This document shows, piece by piece, positions 1 through 5,343 of a stretch of 5,379 bases of DNA. How positions within the stretch are numbered: position 1 is the stretch's first letter; each line of letters opens with the position of its first letter. Made by a program: the position numbers and the translations under genes. The notes under the pieces are model-generated. The model was not told the DNA's origin. It saw only the letters and a program-made list of their open reading frames with translations, and made no database searches. The DNA comes from an uncultured Gemmatimonadota bacterium. Lineage in GTDB: Bacteria; Gemmatimonadota; Gemmatimonadetes; Gemmatimonadales; Gemmatimonadaceae. The stretch is taken from the NCBI GenBank assembly GCA_946479995.1, contig CAMLIU010000150.1:1-5379 (forward strand), written 5' to 3'.

Positions 1-17
1 CGGTGCGTCAGGTCCTC

Positions 18-45
18 GTACGGCGTACGGAGTACGAAGTACATC
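18..45. repeat. 7-nt tandem array, unit GTACGGM (array A)
   Basis: The tetranucleotide GTAC recurs at 18, 25, 32 and 39, an exact 7-nt period, giving the units GTACGGC, GTACGGA, GTACGAA and GTACATC. GTAC is its own reverse complement, so neighbouring units can form small hairpins on either strand. The array lies 22 nt downstream of the minus-strand antiporter stop codon (68-70). A short duplication, AGTTGT twice followed by GGT, occupies 46-60 between them. Positions 1-17 show nothing recognisable. The array may continue or have an inverted half beyond the left edge of the window. Possible roles are a transcript 3'-end structure or a passive slippage product; the sequence does not decide between them. 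Confidence 0.75.
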
Positions 46-67
46 AGTTGTAGTTGTGGTCGCCGTC

Positions 68-1402
68 CTACGGACTCGCCACCGCAGTGGTAGTCGCAGC
101 CAGCTGTTCCTGAGCTCCCCCTTCCCCCAGCTCTCCCCCCTTCGCCAGCGCCATCCGGAACAGGATCGGTCCGACGATCTGGTTCACGGCGAGCGTCGCG
201 AGGAAGAGCGTCCGGATCGGGTCGCCGCGGGTCGGGTACACTTCGGCGATCACGGTGGCGAGACCGATGGCGACGCCCGCCTGCGAGATGAGGCCCATCC
301 ACACGAGATTGCCCGTCTGCGCGGGCACGCGGGCCCAGCGCGCGCCGACGCGGCAGCCGGTCCAGATTCCCGCCGCGCGGACCAGCACGATCGGCACGAC
401 GAGCGGCCAGATCGTCACCACGTCCTTCACCGCCATCGCCGCGCCGGCGAGGGCGAAGAAGACGACGAACACCGGCGCGCCCGAACGCTCCATCGCGTGG
501 CGCAGCGCGTCACCGTCGCCGTCGCGCGAGGTGTTCTCCATGACGAACCCCGCCGTGAGCAGGGTGAGCAGGGTCTCCACGTGGACGATCCGCGCGATCT
601 CCGAGCCGAAGAAGGTGACGAGCACGGCGAACAGCATCAGCTCGCGCTTCACGAATCGCAGGTAGAGCGCGACCGCGGCGCCGAGCGCCGTGCCCACCAC
701 CACGGCCCCGCCCAGCTCCCACACCACGCTGCCGAGCGAGATGGCGGCCACGTCGCCCGTGGTGGGAGGCACGAGGGCGCGCGCGATCGCGAGCACGGCG
801 CTGAACAGCATGATGACGACGACGTCCGACACGAGCACCACGCCGAGCGTGGTGCGCGCCACGGGTCCGCGCGCGCCGGTCTCGGTGAGGAGCGCCATCG
901 TCACGGCGGGCGAGTGCACCACGGCGATGGACGCGAAGAGCAGGCTGAACCCGATCATCGTCGGCGTCGGCGCCCCCTGCAGGAAGGGGACGTAGTCGCG
1001 CAGCCCGATCAGCAGCGCCGCCAGCGCGATGAAGGTCAGTCCCAGCTCGCTGGTAAGGATGAGGGCGATGGCGCGACCGCGTTCCCGCAACTCGCTCCAT
1101 CGCAGCTCGGCGCCGGCGAGGAAGGCGATCAGGGCGATGGCGAGCGAGCTCACCGGCGCGAGCTCCTGCGTCGCCTCCACGTTCACGATGTCGAGCGCGG
1201 ACGGGCCGAACAGGACGCCGGCCACCAGGTACCCGACGATGCGCGGCATCCGGAACGAGACCGCCACCTCACCGCTGGTATACGCCGCGAGGATGAGGAA
1301 CCCGAAGGTGAGCAGCGAATGGGCGCTGCTCGTGCCCGTGCCGAGCGGCAGCACGAGGCGCACACCGCCGAGCAGCAGCGCGAGGATGATGATGCGTCGC
1401 AT
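68..1402 (-). CDS. Cation:proton antiporter (CPA2/Kef-like), second gene of the pair
   Basis: This 444-residue inner-membrane protein is predicted to exchange Na+ or K+ for H+. It is almost wholly hydrophobic, with about 11-13 membrane segments. Family features are visible in order: MPRIVGYLVAGVLFGP at 52-67 (the GYL-AG-GP hairpin near the N-terminus), a membrane Glu at E119 (SELGLTF), HSPAVTMALL at 163-172 (the crossover helix region), VSDVV at 191-195 with D193 as the likely ion-coupling acid, TAGFVMEN at 283-290, and QAGVAIGLA at 374-382. The last is followed by the typical NQIVGPILFR end at 407-416 and a short hydrophilic tail rich in Gly, Glu, Ala and Thr. No TrkA-N or USP domain is attached, so it is the bare exchanger module. 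The ATG at 1402 is chosen because GGAGG lies 10 nt upstream and because it starts 3 nt after the previous stop. Ion preference cannot be read from the sequence. Confidence 0.9.
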   Translation of the reverse strand: MRRIIILALLLGGVRLVLPLGTGTSSAHSLLTFGFLILAAYTSGEVAVSFRMPRIVGYLVAGVLFGPSALDIVNVEATQELAPVSSLAIALIAFLAGAELRWSELRERGRAIALILTSELGLTFIALAALLIGLRDYVPFLQGAPTPTMIGFSLLFASIAVVHSPAVTMALLTETGARGPVARTTLGVVLVSDVVVIMLFSAVLAIARALVPPTTGDVAAISLGSVVWELGGAVVVGTALGAAVALYLRFVKRELMLFAVLVTFFGSEIARIVHVETLLTLLTAGFVMENTSRDGDGDALRHAMERSGAPVFVVFFALAGAAMAVKDVVTIWPLVVPIVLVRAAGIWTGCRVGARWARVPAQTGNLVWMGLISQAGVAIGLATVIAEVYPTRGDPIRTLFLATLAVNQIVGPILFRMALAKGGELGEGGAQEQLAATTTAVASP

Positions 1403-1405
1403 CGC

Positions 1406-2647
1406 TCAGGCGCCTCCGTCGGTGGCGGGCGGCCCGTCGAGGGGACGCAACAGCGCATGCCGACGCGCGATCAGCGGCGCGAGCACCGACTGCACCAGCC
1501 GCGCCGACATCAGGTCGGTGAGCAGCACCGACGCGATGGATGCCGTGAAGACGAAGTAGGGCAGCGTGCCGCCGTCCTGGTACACATAGTTGAGCGCGAT
1601 GGCGAGGGCGAGCCCGCCCTGGCCGACCAGCCCGCGTCCCCAATCCGGACCGAGCACCGGGAGCATCCCGTTCATGCGCGTGACGAGGCGCGCGCCACCC
1701 ACCTTGGCCAGCGCGCGCACGGCGAGGAACAGGATCACCGGCAGCACCCACGCCGAGGTGCTGGGCTGCCAGGCCGCACCGGCGAAGACGAGAAGCACGA
1801 AGTAGAGGGGCCGCTCCACGTGCGCGATCGTCGCCGCCAGCTCGACGCGGTTGCGCGACGTGTTGACGAGGATCGCACCGAACACGAGCGCGGCAAGGAG
1901 GGGCGAGAGACCCGAGAAGGCCGCCGCCCCGCTGACGAGGATCACCCCGCCGGCGAGCGAGACGAAGATGCGGTCGCTGTCGCGCTCGTCGCCGACGAAG
2001 AGGTGGAAGAGCACCCCGCCGATCACCCCCATCCCCAGCGTGATCACCATCCACTCGGTGGCGGTGAGCGGGCGGTCGTTCACCATCACCGGCCGGTGCC
2101 AGACGCTGGCGAGGAGGCCGAACGAGACCACGGCGACGACGGCATTCACGAGCACCGAGGCACCGAGCTGCGTCACCTCCACGCCGCGCTCGTTGAGTTT
2201 CCTTGCCGCGAGCTCCACGCCGGCCGAGGACGACGCGGTGGCAATGCCGGCGAGTGCGGCCGCGGGAAGGGCGGCCTCGAGGTACGAGATCTCGTACAAC
2301 CACGCGAGCACCACCATCTCCACGCCGCCCACGAGTACGAAGGTGAGCGCGGACTCGGCGAGGGCGAGGCGGAAGGCGATGCCCGGCACCTTCACGAGGT
2401 CGGGCAGGTACATCCGCATTCCCACCGCCGCCCCCATCCACCCGAGCGCGAGGGTCGTGATCGGCGCGAAGCTGTCCACCACCTCCGGCGTCAGCACGCG
2501 CGTCACGTGTGGTCCCAGCACGATACCGAGCAGCAGGTACTCGGCCCCGGAGACGACGAGGTACTTCCGCCCCAGCCAGCCGAACACGACGTGCGCCGCC
2601 AGGTATGCGCTGGCGGCGACGATGACGAGAAGCAGCGTGCTGCTCAC
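1406..2647 (-). CDS. CPA2-type antiporter-like membrane protein lacking the usual membrane Asp
   Basis: This 413-residue polytopic protein has roughly 12 hydrophobic segments and is the first gene of the antiporter pair. It resembles its neighbour. GAEYLLLGIVLGP (34-46) matches the N-terminal GYL-AG-GP hairpin, E98 in LAESALTF matches the partner's E119, and ATASSSAG (137-144) matches the SPAVT crossover region. FSGLSPLLAALVFGAILVN (244-262) and GLVGQGGLALAIALNYVY (339-356) match the C-terminal half. The key oddity is SVLVNAVVAVV (164-174): where the partner reads V-S-D193-V-V, this protein reads V-N168-A169-V-V, so the coupling Asp is replaced by Ala. It may be a degenerate partner, a regulator or a transporter with a different mechanism. 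The start is GTG at 2647 and has no clear Shine-Dalgarno. No in-frame ATG precedes it before the divergent promoter gap, and the first membrane helix begins right after it. It ends with TGA 3 nt before the next gene. The membrane-transport fold is well supported, but exchange activity is not. Confidence 0.85.
   Translation of the reverse strand: MSSTLLLVIVAASAYLAAHVVFGWLGRKYLVVSGAEYLLLGIVLGPHVTRVLTPEVVDSFAPITTLALGWMGAAVGMRMYLPDLVKVPGIAFRLALAESALTFVLVGGVEMVVLAWLYEISYLEAALPAAALAGIATASSSAGVELAARKLNERGVEVTQLGASVLVNAVVAVVSFGLLASVWHRPVMVNDRPLTATEWMVITLGMGVIGGVLFHLFVGDERDSDRIFVSLAGGVILVSGAAAFSGLSPLLAALVFGAILVNTSRNRVELAATIAHVERPLYFVLLVFAGAAWQPSTSAWVLPVILFLAVRALAKVGGARLVTRMNGMLPVLGPDWGRGLVGQGGLALAIALNYVYQDGGTLPYFVFTASIASVLLTDLMSARLVQSVLAPLIARRHALLRPLDGPPATDGGA
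1413..1417 (-). promoter_or_regulatory. Shine-Dalgarno site of the second antiporter gene
   Basis: On the minus strand GGAGG stands 10 nt before the ATG at 1402. It lies inside the last codons of the upstream antiporter gene, which supports co-transcription and a translated start at 1402. Confidence 0.7.
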
Positions 2648-2733
2648 GGGCGGGAGCCGATGTCCATATTCGACGCAAAGTGGCGCGTCGTCACCCGGGG
2701 CGCCACCACTGGCGCATCACGTAGTTTCCGGAC
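2648..2733. promoter_or_regulatory. Divergent promoter region with overlapping dyads
   Basis: This 86-bp gap separates the antiporter pair from the decarboxylase gene and must hold both promoters. Two dyads overlap near its middle. GTGGCGC at 2680-2686 pairs with GCGCCAC at 2700-2706 across a 13-nt loop. CGACGC at 2671-2676 pairs with GCGTCG at 2685-2690 across an 8-nt loop. They share bases and so cannot both form. The first dyad is centred close to the midpoint of the gap, as a shared operator would be. On the minus strand TGACGA, a 17-nt spacer and AATATG form only a weak sigma-70-like pair. Dyads are common in GC-rich DNA, so the operator reading is an inference. Confidence 0.5.
2722..2727 (+). 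promoter_or_regulatory. Candidate -10 element TAGTTT for a leaderless start
   Basis: TAGTTT fits the TANNNT form of an extended or Deinococcus-style -10 box and ends 6 nt before the ATG at 2734. This would place +1 at or next to the A of the start codon. It fits the absence of any purine-rich ribosome site between 2715 and 2733. No convincing -35 is seen. This is a pattern match only. Confidence 0.35.
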
Positions 2734-4179
2734 ATGAGCGACGACACTTCCATCCTCGATGCGCTCGAGGCCGACATGAGCCCCGAGGCGGCGGCGCTGT
2801 TCACGACGCTCGCCACCGAATACCTGGCCACCACGCGCACCGGTGACGGCCCGGTGAGTACCTCGCGCACTGGGGAGGAGCTCGCGGCGCGGTTCGACGA
2901 ACCGATGCCGCGGCAGGGCGTACCGCTGTCACAGGTGGTGGCGCGCCTCCGCGACGAGGTGATCCCCGACTGCAATCATCTGTATCATCCACGCTATGCC
3001 GGCCACCAGGTATCGGCGCCCCTGCCGGCGGCGATCTGGACGGAGTCGGTGACGGCGGCGCTCAACCAGTCGGTCGCCGTGGCGGAGATGTCGCCAACGG
3101 CGACGGCGCTCGAGCACCGCGTGATCCGCTGGATGTGCGACCTCGTGGGCTACGGCCCGCGCGCCGGCGGCACGCTCACCAGCGGCGGCACCGAGGCCAC
3201 CTTCACCGCGCTGCTCGCCGCCCGTTCGGCCAGCATTCCCGACGTGTGGATGGAGGGGATCGGCGACGACCCGCCGGTGGTGGTGTGCGGCGAGCACGCA
3301 CACTACGCCGTGTCGCGTGCCGTCGGGGAGCTCGGGTTGGGGATGCGCAACGCCGTGGCGATCCCGTCGCGCGACTGGCGGATGGACGTGGAGGCGCTGC
3401 GCGCCACGCTCGACTCGCTGCGCGACGCCCGCCGGCGCGTGATGGCGGTGGTCGCCACGGCAGGCTCGACCGCTACCGGCTCGTTCGACGACATCGAGGC
3501 GATCGGCGCGATGTGCGAGGAGCGCGGCATCTGGCTGCACGTGGACGGTGCCCATGGCGCGTCGGCGCTGCTGAGCGAGCGGCATCGCGACAAGGTGCGT
3601 GGCATCGGCCGCGCGCGCTCCATCGCGTGGGACCCGCACAAGATGATGCTCCTGCCGCTGAGCGCCGGCGTGGTGCTCGTGCGCGACGAGCGCGACCTCG
3701 ACGCGGCGTTCACGCAGCGCGCGCCCTACCTGTTCCATGGCGAGGACGGAGGGCGCGTGCTCGACCAGGGAGTCCGCAGCTTCCTCTGCTCGCGTCGCGC
3801 CGACGTCATCAAGCTCTGGGTGGCGCTGCAGCGCTACGGCGCAGAGGGCATCGGCGCGCTGTACGACCGGCTGTGCGAGGTGGCGATGGCCATGCACGAC
3901 CAGCTGGCGGCGCATCCGGCCTTCGAGCCGATGCATCGCCCGGCGTGCAACATCCTCTGCTTCCGCTGGATCGGCGACGGCACCCGCAGCGACAGCGAGC
4001 TGGACGAGATCAACCGCGCGCTGCGCGAGCGCTACAACCGCTCGGGCGCCGGATGGATCACCGCGACGAACCTCGGCGGCCGGCGGGTCCTGCGAGTGAC
4101 GATCATGAACGCGCGCACCAGCGAAGCCGACGTGGCAGCCATCGTAGCCGGCCTGGATCAGGAGGCACGGCGCGGGTAG
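2734..4179 (+). CDS. PLP-dependent group II amino acid decarboxylase
   Basis: This 481-residue soluble enzyme is of the aromatic-L-amino-acid/glutamate decarboxylase fold type I family, near the usual 470-500 length. Family landmarks appear in order: HPRYAG and the LNQSVAVAEMSPTATALEHRV segment (residues about 88-130), TSGGTEA at 149-155 (PLP phosphate loop), H190 in EHAHYAVSRA (the His that stacks on the PLP ring), TAGSTATGSFDDIEAIG, VDGAHG at 270-275 with D271 as the pyridine-nitrogen partner, and AWDPHKMM with K303 as the Schiff-base lysine. SRRADVIKLW and a C-terminal small domain follow. All catalytic residues are present, so it should be active. The substrate cannot be named: Tyr, Glu, Asp, diaminobutyrate or sulfinic acids are all possible. 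The ATG at 2734 has no Shine-Dalgarno. An ATG at 2776 (residue 15) has GAGG 5 nt upstream and is a real alternative start. cysK follows co-directionally after 141 nt of repeat DNA. Confidence 0.9.
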   Translation: MSDDTSILDALEADMSPEAAALFTTLATEYLATTRTGDGPVSTSRTGEELAARFDEPMPRQGVPLSQVVARLRDEVIPDCNHLYHPRYAGHQVSAPLPAAIWTESVTAALNQSVAVAEMSPTATALEHRVIRWMCDLVGYGPRAGGTLTSGGTEATFTALLAARSASIPDVWMEGIGDDPPVVVCGEHAHYAVSRAVGELGLGMRNAVAIPSRDWRMDVEALRATLDSLRDARRRVMAVVATAGSTATGSFDDIEAIGAMCEERGIWLHVDGAHGASALLSERHRDKVRGIGRARSIAWDPHKMMLLPLSAGVVLVRDERDLDAAFTQRAPYLFHGEDGGRVLDQGVRSFLCSRRADVIKLWVALQRYGAEGIGALYDRLCEVAMAMHDQLAAHPAFEPMHRPACNILCFRWIGDGTRSDSELDEINRALRERYNRSGAGWITATNLGGRRVLRVTIMNARTSEADVAAIVAGLDQEARRG

Positions 4180-4187
4180 TGCGGGAT

Positions 4188-4320
4188 GGAAGGCCGGAAG
4201 GCCGGAAGGGCGGAAGGCCGGGAAGGCCGGGAACTACTTCGCACCTTCTCGCCTTCTCACCTTCCCGCCTTCTCGCATTCTCGCCTTCTCGCCATCTCAC
4301 CTTCCGGCCTTCCGCCCTCC
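4188..4320. repeat. 8-nt tandem array with inverted halves (array B)
   Basis: The left half, 4188-4228, has five units of GGAAGGCC. The third is GGAAGGGC and the fifth carries an extra G. After a short link (4229-4242) the right half, 4243-4314, has nine units in exact 8-nt phase of the form RCCTTCTC or RCCTTCCG, then CCCTCC up to the cysK ATG. The halves are mutually complementary. The best perfect stem pairs 15 nt at 4195-4209 with 4300-4314, and with one bulge and one G-T pair it extends to 4186-4322, reaching the start codon. The right half is a nearly pure pyrimidine tract on the plus strand. The array fills the decarboxylase-cysK gap. There are no spacers as in CRISPR, no T-tract as in a classical terminator, and no mobile-element gene. 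Confidence 0.85.
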
Positions 4321-5244
4321 ATGCGCTTCGACAACATCCTCCAGACCATCGGCAACACGCCGGAGGTCCGCATCAACCGTCTCTATCGCGACGTCGCGCC
4401 GGACGCGGAGGTCTGGCTCAAGCTCGAGCGCGCCAATCCGGGGGGGAGCATCAAGGACCGCATCGGGATCGCGATGATCGAGGACGCCGAGCGGCGGGGA
4501 ATTCTCGGTCCGGGGAGCGTGATCGTCGAGCCGACGTCGGGGAACACCGGGATCGGGCTCGCGATGGCGGCGGCGGTGAAGGGGTATCGCCTGATCATCG
4601 TCATGCCGGAGTCCATGTCGGTGGAGCGGCGGCGCGACATCGCGGCGTACGGTGCCGAGCTCGTGCTCACGCCGAAGGAAGCGGGGACGAAGGGCGCGAT
4701 CGCCAAGGCGGAGGAGATCGTCGCGAGTACGCCGAAGGCGTGGATGCCGCAGCAGTTCCAGAATCCCGCCAACCCGGAGATCCACCGCCGCACGACGGCG
4801 CAGGAGATCCTGCGCGACTTCCCCGAGGGGCTCGACGTGCTCATCACCGGCGTCGGTACGGGCGGGCACATCACCGGCGTGAGCGAAACGCTGAAGAAGG
4901 CGTGGAAGAACTTCCGGACCTTCGCCACGGAGCCGGCGAAGTCACCCGTCCTGAGCGGTGGCGAGCACACGCCGCACAAGATCCAGGGAATCGGCGCCGG
5001 GTTCGTGCCGGAGAACTTCCATGGCGACGTGGTGGACGGCTTCATCCAGGTGACGGAGGAGGAGGCATACACCTTCGCCAGGCGCGCCGCACGCGAGGAG
5101 GGCATCTTCGTCGGTCCGTCATCGGGCGCGACCCTCGCCGCCGTGGCGAAGAAGCTCCCCGACCTCCCCGCGAAGGTCCGCGTGCTCGCGTTCTGCTATG
5201 ACACGGGGGAGAGGTATCTCTCGGTAGAGGGACTGTTCGACTGA
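4321..5244 (+). CDS. cysK: Cysteine synthase A (O-acetylserine sulfhydrylase)
   Basis: This 307-residue cytosolic fold type II PLP enzyme makes L-cysteine from O-acetylserine and sulfide, the last step of sulfur assimilation. The protein begins [14 protein letters not shown], the standard CysK opening. It then shows NPGGSIKDR with K45 as the PLP lysine, EPTSGNTG at 70-77 with N75 contacting the PLP 3'-oxygen, [34 protein letters not shown] at 177-186 (phosphate loop), [20 protein letters not shown] and GPSSGA at 265-270 (pyridine-nitrogen Ser). Length and motifs match CysK rather than cystathionine beta-synthase, and no CBS domains follow. CysM-type or O-phosphoserine-using variants are less likely but not excluded. 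The ATG at 4321 is chosen because it matches the family N-terminus. An in-frame ATG at 4186 would add 45 low-complexity residues coded by repeat DNA. No ribosome site precedes 4321; the bases there are CCCTCC. Confidence 0.93.
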   Translation: MRFDNILQTIGNTPEVRINRLYRDVAPDAEVWLKLERANPGGSIKDRIGIAMIEDAERRGILGPGSVIVEPTSGNTGIGLAMAAAVKGYRLIIVMPESMSVERRRDIAAYGAELVLTPKEAGTKGAIAKAEEIVASTPKAWMPQQFQNPANPEIHRRTTAQEILRDFPEGLDVLITGVGTGGHITGVSETLKKAWKNFRTFATEPAKSPVLSGGEHTPHKIQGIGAGFVPENFHGDVVDGFIQVTEEEAYTFARRAAREEGIFVGPSSGATLAAVAKKLPDLPAKVRVLAFCYDTGERYLSVEGLFD

Positions 5245-5245
5245 A

Positions 5246-5326
5246 CGTGAACCGTGAACGGTGAACCGTGAGTGCGTTGAAGGCCGTTACGGTTCACGGT
5301 TCACCGTTCACGGTTCACGGTTCACG
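5246..5326. repeat. 7-nt CGTGAAC array forming a 26-bp perfect hairpin (array C)
   Basis: Starting 2 nt after the cysK stop, units CGTGAAC, CGTGAAC, GGTGAAC and partial CGTGA run from 5246 to 5271. From 5289 to 5326 the complement-orientation unit CGGTTCA repeats about five times. The arm 5246-5271 pairs perfectly with 5294-5319 over 26 bp around a 22-nt loop (5272-5293). The odd GGTGAAC unit is matched in the opposite arm, so the variant order is mirrored. The hairpin is strong enough to stop exonucleases or polymerase, but no T-tract follows, so a classical intrinsic terminator is not shown. It almost fills the gap to the next gene. Confidence 0.9.
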
Positions 5327-5334
5327 AGGTTTCG

Positions 5335-5339
5335 GGAGG
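5335..5339 (+). promoter_or_regulatory. Shine-Dalgarno site of the truncated downstream gene
   Basis: GGAGG, inside GGGAGGC, stands 4 nt before the ATG at 5344. It is the strongest ribosome site on the plus strand here and supports that start. Confidence 0.65.
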
Positions 5340-5343
5340 CAGC

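Noticed and set aside
56..2737. An 893-codon open frame on the plus strand opposite both antiporter genes
   Set aside because: Its product is an Arg/His/Glu/Asp-rich low-complexity chain with no domain pattern. It is the antisense shadow of two well-supported membrane proteins in GC-rich DNA, where stop codons are rare.
2929..3936. A 335-codon minus-strand frame opposite the decarboxylase
   Set aside because: It is His/Arg/Ala-rich with no recognisable domain, and it sits opposite conserved catalytic motifs; a GC shadow.
4188..4320. CRISPR array
   Set aside because: Units are only 8 nt and directly adjacent, without unique spacers, and no cas gene is present.
4383..5105. A 240-codon minus-strand frame opposite cysK
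   Set aside because: It is a Ser/Pro/Arg-rich shadow without domains, opposite a complete CysK.
3135..5201. A 688-codon plus-strand frame spanning the decarboxylase, array B and cysK
   Set aside because: It is Arg/Ala-rich, crosses real gene boundaries and the repeat array, and lies in the wrong frame relative to two enzymes with complete motifs.
5246..5326. Classical intrinsic (Rho-independent) terminator
   Set aside because: The stem is strong, but no run of T follows on either strand, and the 22-nt loop and repeat make-up are atypical. Termination or 3'-end protection remains possible.
4188..5326. Arrays B and C as terminal inverted repeats of one mobile element around cysK
   Set aside because: The two arrays share no unit sequence, each is inverted within itself, there is no transposase, and no target-site duplication is visible.
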